The translations under genes were made by a program, and so were the position numbers. 64,000 nt of DNA, from positions 2,170,001 through 2,234,000 of the forward strand of contig NZ_JAUSXG010000001.1 in the NCBI RefSeq assembly GCF_030815855.1. The letters run 5' to 3'. This document shows positions 55,396 to 64,000 of this stretch, one piece after another. Each line of letters begins with the position of its first letter. The first letter of the stretch is position 1. The notes under the pieces are model-generated. The model was given only the letters and a program-made list of their open reading frames with translations. It ran no database searches and was not told the origin of the DNA. Source of the stretch: Variovorax paradoxus (GTDB lineage: Bacteria > Pseudomonadota > Gammaproteobacteria > Burkholderiales > Burkholderiaceae_C).

Positions 55396-56289
55396 ATGAG
55401 TGCCCCTTCCAAAATTATTCGCCGCGCGCAGGCCGGCACCACCGAGTCGGCCTGGGTGCGCTGGACGCTGATCGGCGTTGCGCTCGCGTTCATGTTCCTG
55501 TTTCTGGTGCTGCCCCTGGCGGCCGTGGCGACCGAGGCCTTGCGCAAAGGTGTCGGCGCCTATCTCGAAGCGCTGAAGGAACCCGACGCCTGGAGCGCGA
55601 TTCGCCTCACGCTGATCACGGCCGCCATCGCGGTGCCGCTGAACCTGGTGTTCGGCGTGGCCGCGGCCTGGGCCATCGCCAAGTTCGAATTCCGCGGCAA
55701 GGCGTTTCTGACCACGCTGGTCGACTTGCCGTTCGCGGTGTCGCCGGTGGTGGCGGGCCTGATCTACGTGCTGGTGTTCGGCGCACAGGGCTGGTTCGGC
55801 CCGTGGCTTGCCGAGCACGACATCAAGATCATCTTCGCCGTGCCCGGCATCGTGCTGGCGACGATCTTTGTCACCTTTCCGTTCATTGCGCGGGAACTGG
55901 TGCCGCTGATGCAGGCGCAGGGCACCGACGAAGAACAGGCCGCCATCGTGCTCGGCGCGACCGGTTGGCAGACCTTCTGGCGCGTGACGCTGCCCAACAT
56001 CAAGTGGGGCCTCTTGTACGGCGTGATTCTTTGCAACGCACGCGCCATGGGCGAGTTCGGCGCGGTGTCGGTGGTGTCGGGCCACATCCGCGGCCAGACC
56101 AACACCATGCCGCTGCATGTGGAGGTGCTTTACAACGAGTACCAGTCGGTGGCTGCGTTCGCCGTGGCCTCGCTGCTCGCCATCCTGGCGCTGGTCACGC
56201 TGGTGATCAAGTCGGTCATCGAGTGGCGCCACGAGCGTGAGATGAAGGCCATTGCGGAGCTGCCGCCGGAGCGTCCCACGCACGCTTGA
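55396..56289 (+). CDS. cysW: Sulfate/thiosulfate permease subunit CysW
   Basis: A 297-residue permease partner of CysT. Segments: [40 protein letters not shown], the EAA loop [20 protein letters not shown] and [20 protein letters not shown], the last a CysW hallmark. It starts one base after the cysT stop. Confidence 0.95.
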   Translation: MSAPSKIIRRAQAGTTESAWVRWTLIGVALAFMFLFLVLPLAAVATEALRKGVGAYLEALKEPDAWSAIRLTLITAAIAVPLNLVFGVAAAWAIAKFEFRGKAFLTTLVDLPFAVSPVVAGLIYVLVFGAQGWFGPWLAEHDIKIIFAVPGIVLATIFVTFPFIARELVPLMQAQGTDEEQAAIVLGATGWQTFWRVTLPNIKWGLLYGVILCNARAMGEFGAVSVVSGHIRGQTNTMPLHVEVLYNEYQSVAAFAVASLLAILALVTLVIKSVIEWRHEREMKAIAELPPERPTHA

Positions 56290-56297
56290 AAAGTCCC

Positions 56298-56350
56298 GTG
56301 GTGAGGGGAGAACCCTCACCCCGACCCTCTCCCCCAAGGGGAGAGGGAGT
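56298..56350. repeat. Palindromic repeat between cysW and cysA
   Basis: A GTGAGGG-CCCTCAC hairpin (56301-56319) overlaps CCCTCACCCCGACCCTCTCC, then CCCAAGGGGAGAGGG. It is nearly identical to the right unit inside the cargo gene at 45099-45138. It separates cysA from the permease genes by 90 bases. Confidence 0.75.
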
Positions 56351-56379
56351 CATCAGAAGAAGGCAGAGGAAGAGATTCC

Positions 56380-57477
56380 ATGAGCATCGAAATCCGCAAC
56401 ATCAGCAAGCAGTTCGGCGACTTCCGGGCGTTGAACAACGTGAACCTCGACGTCGAGTCGGGCGAACTCGTCGCGCTGCTCGGGCCGTCGGGCTGCGGCA
56501 AGACTACGCTGCTGCGCATCATCGCGGGCCTGGAAACGGCCGACACCGGCAGCATCCTGTTCTCGGGCGAAGACACGACCGACGTGCATGTGCGCGAACG
56601 CCAGGTGGGCTTCGTGTTCCAGCACTACGCGCTGTTCCGCCACATGACGGTGTTCGAGAACGTGGCGTTCGGCCTGCGCGTGAAGCCGCGCAAGGAGCGT
56701 CCGAGCGACGCGCAGATCAAGCAGAAGGTGACCGACTTGCTCAAGCTCGTGCAGCTCGACTGGCTGGCCGACCGCTACCCCTCGCAGCTCTCGGGCGGCC
56801 AGCGGCAGCGCATCGCGTTGGCGCGTGCGCTGGCGGTGGAGCCCAAGGTGCTGCTGCTCGACGAACCCTTCGGTGCGCTCGACGCCAAGGTGCGCAAGGA
56901 GCTGCGCCGCTGGCTGCGCCGGCTGCACGACGAGCTGCACGTCACCTCGATCTTCGTCACGCACGACCAGGAAGAGGCGCTCGAAGTGGCCGACCGCGTG
57001 GTGGTCATCAACAAGGGCCGCATCGAGCAGGTCGGTTCGCCGCAAGAGGTCTGGGACCAGCCCGCCAGTCCTTTCGTCTACGGCTTCCTGGGCGACGTGA
57101 ACCTGTTCCACGGCCGGGCCGACAACGGCGCGGTGCAGCTGGACGGCATGCGCCTCGACTCGCCCGAACACAGCGGCGCGCGCGACGCCAAGGCCATGGC
57201 CTACGTGCGACCGCACGATCTCACCGTGGAGCGCTACACCGCCGGCGCGACCGGCATCGTGGCGACCTTGTCGCGTGCCATCGTGGTCGGCCCGATTGCG
57301 CGGCTGGAACTTGAGCCCACCGAAACGAATCCAGATAATCCGGGCTCCGGAACCATCATCGAAGCGCAAATCCCTGCGCAACAGTTCCGTGAACTGGGCT
57401 TGAACGAGGGCGACACAGTGGTCGCCACGCCGCGCAAGGCCCGGGTGTTCGTAGAAGAAGATTGGGTTTCCCCTTGA
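56380..57477 (+). CDS. cysA: Sulfate/thiosulfate import ATPase CysA
   Basis: A 365-residue ATPase. It opens [20 protein letters not shown], with Walker [11 protein letters not shown]-loop [13 protein letters not shown], signature LSGGQRQRI, Walker [13 protein letters not shown] and H-loop FVTHDQEEA. The C-terminal third is the TOBE-like domain found in CysA ([20 protein letters not shown]). It completes the sbp-cysTWA importer; its 3' end overlaps dsbB by 16 bases. Confidence 0.96.
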   Translation: MSIEIRNISKQFGDFRALNNVNLDVESGELVALLGPSGCGKTTLLRIIAGLETADTGSILFSGEDTTDVHVRERQVGFVFQHYALFRHMTVFENVAFGLRVKPRKERPSDAQIKQKVTDLLKLVQLDWLADRYPSQLSGGQRQRIALARALAVEPKVLLLDEPFGALDAKVRKELRRWLRRLHDELHVTSIFVTHDQEEALEVADRVVVINKGRIEQVGSPQEVWDQPASPFVYGFLGDVNLFHGRADNGAVQLDGMRLDSPEHSGARDAKAMAYVRPHDLTVERYTAGATGIVATLSRAIVVGPIARLELEPTETNPDNPGSGTIIEAQIPAQQFRELGLNEGDTVVATPRKARVFVEEDWVSP

Positions 57478-57980
57478 TCGATTGGTACTTCGGCGCGCCG
57501 CGCCGCGCGTATGGGCTGATCTGCCTGGCTTGCGTTCTCATGCTGGCCTTCGGGCTCTATCTGCAGCACGTGGTCGGGCTCGAGCCTTGTCCCATGTGCA
57601 TCGTGCAGCGGTATGCCTTGGTGCTGGTGGCGCTCTTCACCGGGCTGGCCGCCATGTTCCGCAGCCGCGGCCTGCAGGTGGCCGGCGGGGTGCTGGCGCT
57701 GGTGTCGGCCATCGGCGGCGGCTACACGGCCGCGGCGCAGAGCTGGCTGCAGTGGTATCCGCCCGAGGTCGTGTCGTGCGGGCGTGACCTGTACGGAATG
57801 ATCGAGACCTTCCCGCTCAAGCGGGCGCTGCCGATGATCTTCCGCGGCGGCGGCGATTGCTCGAAGGTCGATTGGTCGTTGTTCGGCCTGACGCTGGCGA
57901 ACTGGGCGTTCGTTGCATTTGCCGTTCTCACGATCCTGCTGCTGGTGTTGATCTTCCGCAAGCGCGCGGCAGTGCGCTGA
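57462..57980 (+). CDS. dsbB: Disulfide bond formation protein B (DsbB)
   Basis: A 172-residue inner-membrane protein with four membrane helices that reoxidises DsbA and passes electrons to quinone. The first redox pair is C43-P-M-C46 and the second is C106 and C133. Starting codon is TTG at 57462 (GAAGAAG upstream); TTG at 57474, overlapping the cysA stop, is an alternative. Placement after the sulfate importer may link disulfide formation with cysteine supply, though chance is possible. Confidence 0.93.
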   Translation: MGFPLIDWYFGAPRRAYGLICLACVLMLAFGLYLQHVVGLEPCPMCIVQRYALVLVALFTGLAAMFRSRGLQVAGGVLALVSAIGGGYTAAAQSWLQWYPPEVVSCGRDLYGMIETFPLKRALPMIFRGGGDCSKVDWSLFGLTLANWAFVAFAVLTILLLVLIFRKRAAVR

Positions 57981-57989
57981 GCCTGAAGG

Positions 57990-58682
57990 TTACAGCGGCA
58001 GGGTGTCGAAGGCCGCGTAGGCCGTAGCCAGCCAGGACTTCACGCGCTGGCGCTCCAGGATGCCGAGCGCGTGCGGCCCTTCGCGGTCGTTCACGGCCTT
58101 CCAGAAGCTGGTGTTCTGCGCATCGATCTTGCGCATGCTCGCCTCGTGCAGGCGCGGCAGCGTGATCACGCGGGCGCCGTTCGCGGTTGCCTTCGAGAGC
58201 GACTGCGATGCGAGCAGCATGCCGAAGTCGCTGCCACGGCCGTAGTTCTGCACCACGATGTAGTTGGGCCGGTTGCCGAAGGTGTCGATCAGCGTGCCGA
58301 GCAGGTCGGTGGAGTCTTTGCCGTCGTCCAGCACATGCCAGAAGTTGACGGCCACGCCCAGTTCGACGAACACGTCGAACAGATCGGATTCCTTGATCCA
58401 GCGCGACAGCGGCGCCAGCGTCTGGGCCGCGAGGTCGACGATGACGCTTTGCTGCGGGTTGGTTTCGAAACCGTTCACCACGGTGTCGAGCCCCTCGAAG
58501 CTGTCGACCACGATGGGCGATGCAAAGCCTTCGTAGAAGCGGGTGAACGAGCTGTGCGAGCGGTCGGTGTCGAAGCCTGTGAAAGGCCGGCTGTGGTCGA
58601 TGAAGTATTGCGCCAGCACGCGCGCCGTGACCGACTTGCCGACACCGCCTTTTTCGCCGCCGATGAAATTGATGGAGCTCAT
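57990..58682 (-). CDS. ParA/MinD-like P-loop ATPase, orphan
   Basis: A 230-residue ATPase with a deviant Walker A motif (GGEKGGVGKSVTARVLAQYF) and DTDRSHSSFTRF, where ParA proteins have a DxDxQ element. Later segments (VIVDLAAQTLAPLSRWIKES, NYIVVQNYGRGSDFG) fit the nucleotide-hydrolase core. No ParB, partition site or plasmid gene adjoins it, so it is not an ordinary partition protein. Similar single genes are sometimes labelled mobilisation ATPases. Function unknown. Confidence 0.82.
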   Translation of the reverse strand: MSSINFIGGEKGGVGKSVTARVLAQYFIDHSRPFTGFDTDRSHSSFTRFYEGFASPIVVDSFEGLDTVVNGFETNPQQSVIVDLAAQTLAPLSRWIKESDLFDVFVELGVAVNFWHVLDDGKDSTDLLGTLIDTFGNRPNYIVVQNYGRGSDFGMLLASQSLSKATANGARVITLPRLHEASMRKIDAQNTSFWKAVNDREGPHALGILERQRVKSWLATAYAAFDTLPL

Positions 58683-58752
58683 GAGTTGCTGCTGCCTCGA
58701 AAGGGTTGAGGGGTGAAGGGCTGAATCATTCTAGGGGTGCGTTTTCTTATTC

Positions 58753-60051
58753 TCATTTGCCGCGCCTGGCCATGCCTTGCAGCAAGGGATGTGCCTGCAA
58801 GCGCTGCTGCAGCCGCTTTTTCCACGGCGCGGGCAGCGTCGATGCGTCGATCATGGCCGGCCATTGGCTGCGCGCGAGCCGCACGGTCTCTGCGATGACG
58901 CGCCGCACCAGCGGTTCGTGCACGCCGGTCGAGAAGCAGAAGGCGCGCACGTTGGCGGGCGTGAACAAGGCTGTGCGTTTGGCCGCGGCGCTGCCAGCGG
59001 TTGCCGGCAGAAGAGGGAGCGCGTGGCCTTCGACGCCATGAATCGCGGCATACGCGACGATGTCGTAGGCTGGTGCCAGCCTTGGCGCAATGCCGTCGAG
59101 ATAGAGCACACCGAAATTCTTCAGGTGCGCATCGGGGTTGCCGAGCAGGTCGTTCACCGCGAGGCGCCGCACGAGTTCGAGCACGGCCTCTTCGCCCAGC
59201 GAAGGGAAGGCGCGCATGGCCAGCGCCATGTCGAGGTAGCTGGCGCTGTATTTGTGCATCGGGTCGACCGCGAGCACCTGTGCGAAATCTTCGAAATGAA
59301 TGCGGCGCGCGCCTTCGCGGTCGAAGCGCGTCACGGCCAGAAATTCGGGCTCGTCGGGCAATGCATAGCTGTGCTCGGCCGCAATGGCGGAGAGCGGTGC
59401 CAGCTCGGCGTGGCAGACCTCGACGCCGGCCGCGCCGGCCAGGCGAAGCGAGAGCATTTCGAGTTGCGGCATGTGAGGACGACCGGCCATGGGCAGCTTG
59501 GCGATCACGCGCGTGCTTGCTCCGGCACGCGTGCGGGCCACGTAGCGGCCGCCCTGGCGGCGCAGGCCGAGCTTGGGCTGCACACCCGACACCGAAATGC
59601 CCTGCGGCATGGGCAGTTCGACCACCGACATCTCGAGCGCGTCCTGATCCTGGGTGATGAGCCGCTGCAGCGTTCCGCGGTCGACCGAGACCGGCCGGGC
59701 GCTCACCGCGCCGGGCAGGTCGCCGCCGCAGGCCGCGAGGAGTTCGAAATGATCGTTCTCACGGCAGCCGCGCAATTGGGCGATGTGGCTTCGCAAGACG
59801 CCTTCAGGCAAAAGGTTCTGGAAGAAGCGCGGCAGCTGGCCGCCCTGGGCGTTGAAAAGCGGGTTCTTCACGTCGCTCCACAGGGCCGCCTGCGCGGCGG
59901 GATCGCTCGCCACCATGGAAAGCGACAGCACCTCCGCGGGCGGCGCGGCGACCAGTTCGGGCTCCGCCACGAACCGGCACAGGTCCGCGAACTGAAAGAG
60001 CTTGCCGAAACGGCGCGTGCCCAGCGAGATCTCGAGGATCTTGACGTTCAT
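58753..60051 (-). CDS. hipA: HipA-family serine/threonine kinase toxin
   Basis: A 432-residue kinase of the HipA type; the Escherichia coli protein (440 residues) phosphorylates glutamyl-tRNA synthetase and causes persistence. Visible kinase parts: the N-terminal HipA domain, VSGVQPKLGLRRQGGRYV (nucleotide-binding strand), the catalytic loop NDLLGNPDAHLKNFG and the metal-binding Asp in LAPAYDIVAYA. All catalytic positions look intact. It overlaps hipB by ATGA. Confidence 0.92.
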   Translation of the reverse strand: MNVKILEISLGTRRFGKLFQFADLCRFVAEPELVAAPPAEVLSLSMVASDPAAQAALWSDVKNPLFNAQGGQLPRFFQNLLPEGVLRSHIAQLRGCRENDHFELLAACGGDLPGAVSARPVSVDRGTLQRLITQDQDALEMSVVELPMPQGISVSGVQPKLGLRRQGGRYVARTRAGASTRVIAKLPMAGRPHMPQLEMLSLRLAGAAGVEVCHAELAPLSAIAAEHSYALPDEPEFLAVTRFDREGARRIHFEDFAQVLAVDPMHKYSASYLDMALAMRAFPSLGEEAVLELVRRLAVNDLLGNPDAHLKNFGVLYLDGIAPRLAPAYDIVAYAAIHGVEGHALPLLPATAGSAAAKRTALFTPANVRAFCFSTGVHEPLVRRVIAETVRLARSQWPAMIDASTLPAPWKKRLQQRLQAHPLLQGMARRGK

Positions 60052-60365
60052 GGCGAGCGGCGCTTGCTGGTGTACGGCGGCGGGGAGGGTGCTTGCGCGA
60101 CCGCATGGCCCACGCGGGTGGCAACGGGGCGGTAATCAGGATCGGTGGCCGCGCTTTCGCCAAAGCCCTTGGGCGCAAGCTGCAGTTCGAGGCCGATGGC
60201 ATCGACCAGCGCCAGCAGCGACGAAAGCTGCGGGTTGCCCTTCAGGCTCAGCGCATTGCGCACCGAACGCTCGGTCAGGCCGGAGCGCTGTGCAATTTCC
60301 GCATTGGAAAGGCCGGCAGCATCGCGCCGGGCCGTGAGGGCGGTGATGAGTTCCTGTTTGGTCAC
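60048..60365 (-). CDS. hipB: HipB-type antitoxin, XRE family
   Basis: A 105-residue protein with a Cro/C1 helix-turn-helix (ELITALTARRDAAGLSNAEI, QRSGLTERSVRNALSLKG) and a flexible basic C-terminal tail, as expected of HipB antitoxins that repress their own promoter and bind HipA. It precedes and overlaps hipA. An inverted repeat lies 30 bases upstream. Confidence 0.88.
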   Translation of the reverse strand: MTKQELITALTARRDAAGLSNAEIAQRSGLTERSVRNALSLKGNPQLSSLLALVDAIGLELQLAPKGFGESAATDPDYRPVATRVGHAVAQAPSPPPYTSKRRSP

Positions 60366-60394
60366 GGAAACATATTACCGCAAAGCGCTATTTG

Positions 60395-60408
60395 GGAAAT
60401 TTATTTCC
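60395..60408. promoter_or_regulatory. Candidate HipB operator
   Basis: GGAAAT-TT-ATTTCC is a 6-2-6 inverted repeat in the AT-rich 59-base gap between hipB and the upstream lipoprotein gene. It suits autoregulation by the HipB homodimer. Confidence 0.45.
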
Positions 60409-60424
60409 TCGAAGCGACCATTGC

Positions 60425-61183
60425 CTATCTGGGTATCAGGGTGAAGAAGGGCATGACCACGCCCATGACCCAGTTCTGCCCGAAATCGAGCGCAGCGCGC
60501 CGGTATTTTTCGTCGGCCTGGGCTGCCAGCAGGTCGAGCCGGGCCACCACCTTCGACAACTCGCGGTCGGCCACGAGGTTGCGGCCGCGCTCGCTGATTT
60601 CGGTCGCCAGCAACAGGGGCTGGCCGTCCGGACCGGTCTTCGACGAGATCAGCCAGAGCGATATTTCAAAGTTGCGCGCCGCCCGGTAGCTGTTCTCGGC
60701 GTTGACGCCGTCGAGCATCGTCTGGTCCCAGGTGTCGCCGTTGGCCTGCTTGAGCATCGAAGCCCAGCCGACAACCAGCGCGGCAACCCGGTCGCCTTGG
60801 TAGCCCTGGGGGCTGGCGTCGAACGCCAGGCGGATTGCATCAATGCCGGTGGCGCCGCGCAACTCGGGCAAGGCGGGGCCGGTCAGCACCGCATCCCAGG
60901 TGCGCTGGATGGCCGCGTCGATGCTTGCCGCGGATTTGCGCCATTCGCGCGGGTTGCGCCGGTACAGCGTGGTTTGCACGCGCCGGATCGATTGCAGGTT
61001 GTCGCGCAGGGAAAGGTTGGCAATGCGGTTGGCGCTGGATTGCAGCCATTCCTGGTTGGCATAAGGTTCGGCGCGTTCGGTGGAACGCACGGCCGCGCAA
61101 CCGCCGAGGCCCAGCAGGGAAGCCGCTCCGGCCAGCAGGTAACCGCGGCGCGCGGTGAAGGGTAAAACCAGGGATTCGCTCAT
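60425..61183 (-). CDS. Lipoprotein of unknown function
   Basis: A 252-residue protein with a lipobox (LLGLGGC, lipidated cysteine near residue 29) after a short hydrophobic signal peptide. The rest is helical with NQEWLQSSANRIANLSLRDN and AALVVGWASMLKQANGDTW and a C-terminal hydrophobic segment WVMGVVMPFFTLIP. I recognise no catalytic motif. It is divergent from smc. Confidence 0.82.
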   Translation of the reverse strand: MSESLVLPFTARRGYLLAGAASLLGLGGCAAVRSTERAEPYANQEWLQSSANRIANLSLRDNLQSIRRVQTTLYRRNPREWRKSAASIDAAIQRTWDAVLTGPALPELRGATGIDAIRLAFDASPQGYQGDRVAALVVGWASMLKQANGDTWDQTMLDGVNAENSYRAARNFEISLWLISSKTGPDGQPLLLATEISERGRNLVADRELSKVVARLDLLAAQADEKYRRAALDFGQNWVMGVVMPFFTLIPR

Positions 61184-61296
61184 GCCCTGACGTTATCATC
61201 CACGGCTGGGGCGGCGGCCTGCTTCAAGCGGCAGGCCCGTGCAATTTTCCTTACAAATCAATACCTTGGCGCTATGCCAAGGCAGGCCGACAAGTC

Positions 61297-64000
61297 GTGC
61301 GTCTCAATTCCATCAAGCTTTCAGGCTTCAAGTCGTTCGCCGAACCGACCAACTTCCTGCTGCCCGGCCAACTGGTCGGCGTTGTCGGGCCCAACGGTTG
61401 TGGCAAGTCGAACATCATGGATGCGGTGCGCTGGGTGCTGGGCGAATCGCGCGCGTCGGAGCTGCGCGGCGAGTCGATGCAGGACGTGATCTTCAACGGC
61501 ACGACCACGCGCAAGCAGGCCAGCCGTTCGAGCGTGGAACTGGTGTTCGACAACGCCGACCACCGCGCGGGCGGCCAGTGGAACCAGTTCGGCGAAATTG
61601 CCGTGCGGCGCGTGCTCACGCGCGACGGCACCAGCAGCTACTACATCAACAACCAGCCGGTGCGCCGCCGCGACGTGCAGGACGTGTTCCTGGGCACGGG
61701 CCTCGGACCGCGCGCCTACGCCATCATCGGGCAGGGCACGATCAGCCGGATCATCGAATCCAAGCCCGAGGAACTGCGCTTGTTCCTCGAAGAGGCGGCG
61801 GGCGTCTCGAAGTACAAGGAGCGCCGGCGCGAAACCGAGAACCGCTTGGGCGACACGCGGGAGAACCTCACGCGCGTCGAAGACATTCTTCGCGAACTGA
61901 ACGCGAACCTCGAAAAGCTCGAGAAGCAGGCCGAGGTGGCCGCGCGCTACAACACGCTGCAGGGCGACGCGACGAAGAAGCAGCACCAGCTGTGGTTCCT
62001 GAAGCGCAGCGAAAGCGACGCCGACCAGGCCAAGATCAAGACCGACTCCGAAAAGGCGATCAACGACCTCGAGTCGCGCACGGCCGACCTGCGCCACATC
62101 GAAGCCGAACTCGAAACCGTGCGGCAAGCCCACTACGCGGCCGGCGACCAGGTCAACCAGGCCCAGGGCAAGCTCTACGAAGCCAGCGCCGAGGTCGGCC
62201 GGCTCGAAGGCGAGATCCGTTTCGTGGTCGAAGGACGCCAGCGCGTGGAGCAGCGGCTCGTTCAATTGCGCGAGCAGATGGGCCAATGGGGCCGCCGCCG
62301 CGAAGAAGCCGAGGCAGAAATCGAAACCCTGGCCGGCCAGGGCGTCGATGCCGAAGAGCAGGCCGTCATGCTGGCCGCGCAACTCGAAGAGCACGACGCG
62401 CGCATGCCCGAACTGGAAGAAGCGCAGCAGCGCGCCCAGGACGAAGCCAATGCGCAGCGGGCCGCCGTGGTGCAGATTCAGCAGCAGATCCAGGTGCTGG
62501 CCGCCGACCAGCGCAACATCGAAGACCAGAGCCGGCAGCTCACGCAGCGCGGCGAACGCCTGCGTGCCGATCAGAACGCGCTGGCCGCACCCGACGAAGC
62601 GCGACTGCAGTCGATGCAGGAAGAGCATGCGGCCGCTCAGGACGCCGCCAGCGAAGCCGACGCCCGCCTGCACGAACTGCAGGAATCGGTGCCGCAGCTC
62701 GACGACGACCGCCGGACAAAGCAGCAGGCCGTCAATACCGAGAGCGCCCGGCACGCCGAGCTTTCGGCGCGGCTCGAAGCGCTGCGCGCCTTGCAGGAAA
62801 AGGTCAAGACCGACGGCAAGCTCGCGCCCTGGCTCGCCAAGCACGGCCTCGAAGGCATGCAGGGCCTGTGGAGCCGCATTCATATCGAGCAGGGCTGGGA
62901 AAACGCGCTCGAATCGGCGCTGCGCGAGCGCCTGGGGGCGCTCGAAGTCAGCCGGCTCGACATGGTGCGCGCCTTCGGCAACGACGCGCCGCCTGCCAAG
63001 CTGGCGTTCTACAGCCCGCCTGCGGCCGGGGTTTCGCAAGACACCGGCACGCTGCCCCGCCTGTCGAGCCTGCTGCGCCTGAACGATGCGGGCTTGCAAG
63101 CCCTGCTGACCGATTGGCTCCACGGCTGCTACACGGCCCAGAGTTTCGAAGAAGCCCTTGCGCAGCGCGCAACACTGAAGCCGGGCGAAGTCATCTACGT
63201 GCAGAGCGGCCATGCCGTGTTCTCGCACAGCGTGAATTTCTACGCCCCCGATTCCGAGCAGGCCGGCCTGTTGGCGCGCCAGCAGGAAATGGAAAACCTC
63301 GAGCGCCAATTGCGCGCCCAGACGCTCATCAGCGAAGAAGCGCGCACCGCGCTGGTCCGTGCCGAGGCGGCCTACGCCGACGCCGCGCAGCGCCTTGTGG
63401 CGGCACGCCGCGAAGCGGCGGAGACGCAATCCCGCGCGCATGAATTGCAGGTCGAAACGCTGCGCATGACGCAGTTGGCCGAGCAGACCCGCGCGCGCAG
63501 CGAGCAATTGGCCGGCGACCTGGCCGAGGTCGATGCGCAGCTCGAGGAACTGCAGGAAAAGCGCATGGCCGCCGAAGGCCGCTTCGAAGAGCTCGACATG
63601 CAGCTTGCCGACAGCCAGGAGCGCCACGCGCAGCTCGACGAACGCGTGATCGAGGCCGGCCGTGCATTGACCGCCAGCCGCGAGCAGCACCGCAGCCTCG
63701 AGCGGCAGGCGCAGGAAGCCACGTTCTCGCAGCGCACGCTCGAAGCCCGTCGCGGCGAGTTGAACCGGGCCATCGAAACCGCGTCGCAGCAGGTGGTGGC
63801 GTTGACCGACGAAGACGAGCGCGCCAGAACCGAGCTTGGCCGCTTGTCCGATGCCGCAGCCCAAGCCGGGCTGCAGGATGCATTGGCACTCAAGCTCGAA
63901 CGCGAAACCGCCCTGGGCGCGGCGCGCAGCCAATACGACGACCTCACGCTGAAGCTGCGCGCCAGCGACGAGCGCCGCTTGCAGCTCGAGCGCGAGCTCG
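61297..64000 (+). CDS. smc: Chromosome segregation ATPase SMC (3' end beyond the window)
   Basis: About 901 residues of the condensin core protein are visible; the C-terminal ATPase half is missing. The N-terminal ATPase domain starts RLNSIKLSGFKSFAEPTNFL with Walker A GPNGCGKSN, then GESRASELRGESMQDVIFNG and RAYAIIGQGTISRIIESKPE. A long coiled coil follows from about residue 165, broken by the hinge (LAPWLAKHGLEGMQGLWSRI to GHAVFSHSVNFYAP, about residues 508-650), then the returning coil. The start is GTG at 61297; no good upstream ATG in this frame. Confidence 0.95.
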   Translation, partial: MRLNSIKLSGFKSFAEPTNFLLPGQLVGVVGPNGCGKSNIMDAVRWVLGESRASELRGESMQDVIFNGTTTRKQASRSSVELVFDNADHRAGGQWNQFGEIAVRRVLTRDGTSSYYINNQPVRRRDVQDVFLGTGLGPRAYAIIGQGTISRIIESKPEELRLFLEEAAGVSKYKERRRETENRLGDTRENLTRVEDILRELNANLEKLEKQAEVAARYNTLQGDATKKQHQLWFLKRSESDADQAKIKTDSEKAINDLESRTADLRHIEAELETVRQAHYAAGDQVNQAQGKLYEASAEVGRLEGEIRFVVEGRQRVEQRLVQLREQMGQWGRRREEAEAEIETLAGQGVDAEEQAVMLAAQLEEHDARMPELEEAQQRAQDEANAQRAAVVQIQQQIQVLAADQRNIEDQSRQLTQRGERLRADQNALAAPDEARLQSMQEEHAAAQDAASEADARLHELQESVPQLDDDRRTKQQAVNTESARHAELSARLEALRALQEKVKTDGKLAPWLAKHGLEGMQGLWSRIHIEQGWENALESALRERLGALEVSRLDMVRAFGNDAPPAKLAFYSPPAAGVSQDTGTLPRLSSLLRLNDAGLQALLTDWLHGCYTAQSFEEALAQRATLKPGEVIYVQSGHAVFSHSVNFYAPDSEQAGLLARQQEMENLERQLRAQTLISEEARTALVRAEAAYADAAQRLVAARREAAETQSRAHELQVETLRMTQLAEQTRARSEQLAGDLAEVDAQLEELQEKRMAAEGRFEELDMQLADSQERHAQLDERVIEAGRALTASREQHRSLERQAQEATFSQRTLEARRGELNRAIETASQQVVALTDEDERARTELGRLSDAAAQAGLQDALALKLERETALGAARSQYDDLTLKLRASDERRLQLEREL

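Noticed and set aside
61321..63933. Open frame of 870 codons on the minus strand
   Set aside because: It lies wholly antisense to smc, which has clear ATPase motifs and coiled coil.

Overview
The window is high-GC, gene-dense DNA that reads as the chromosome of a betaproteobacterium of the Comamonadaceae, most like Variovorax. This rests on gene content and order (iaaA-gsiABCD, ssu and cys clusters, fdxA with a thioredoxin-reductase-like FNR) and on dispersed GC-rich palindromic repeats. The taxon is an inference from pattern recognition; no database was searched. There is no rRNA, tRNA, CRISPR array, insertion sequence or prophage that I can support, and no gene-free stretch longer than about 300 bases.

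Layout. 1-5.6 kb: thiamin genes (thiOSGE on minus, thiD on plus, and a TPP-riboswitch-controlled hydroxymethylpyrimidine transporter, cytX). 5.6-12.2 kb: an assimilatory sulfate reduction operon (cysI, a DUF934 gene, cysH, cysD, cysN) followed by ferredoxin and ferredoxin-NADP reductase genes. 12.5-21.9 kb: a peptide-scavenging operon (RpiR regulator, isoaspartyl peptidase, GsiABCD-type ABC importer, P1 aminopeptidase, D-aminopeptidase). 22-32.3 kb: housekeeping and miscellaneous genes (GNAT, LysR with a FAD oxidoreductase, class I aldolase, MsrA, a lipoprotein hydrolase, a transglutaminase-like protein, MnmC, YggX).

32.4-57.5 kb is mostly sulfur metabolism. A long plus-strand operon carries a sulfate-type binding protein, ssuE, ssuA, ssuD, ssuC, a second ssuA, ssuB, metY, a nitroreductase and a molbindin gene, and ends in a clear intrinsic terminator. 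Next comes rhodanese, serine acetyltransferase, XRE regulator, Family 2A encapsulin shell and a cysteine desulfurase with a long disordered N-terminal cargo-loading region: a sulfur nanocompartment operon. A redox and regulatory interlude follows (halogenase-like flavoprotein, racemase-like protein, PanE-like reductase, FMN reductase, azoR/LysR). Then a 1-Cys peroxiredoxin, a small hydrolase and the sulfate importer sbp-cysT-cysW-cysA lead into dsbB. The right end holds an orphan ParA-like ATPase, a HipBA toxin-antitoxin pair, a lipoprotein and the start of smc.

Together, sulfate (Sbp/CysTWA) and sulfonates (SsuABCDE) are taken up and reduced to sulfide by CysND, CysH and a ferredoxin-fed CysI. 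Sulfide is fixed by MetY or through O-acetylserine, and the encapsulin-borne desulfurase probably handles or stores surplus cysteine sulfur. The most notable feature is the encapsulin operon, whose cargo gene carries a copy of the genome's intergenic palindromic repeat translated in frame inside the cargo-loading region.
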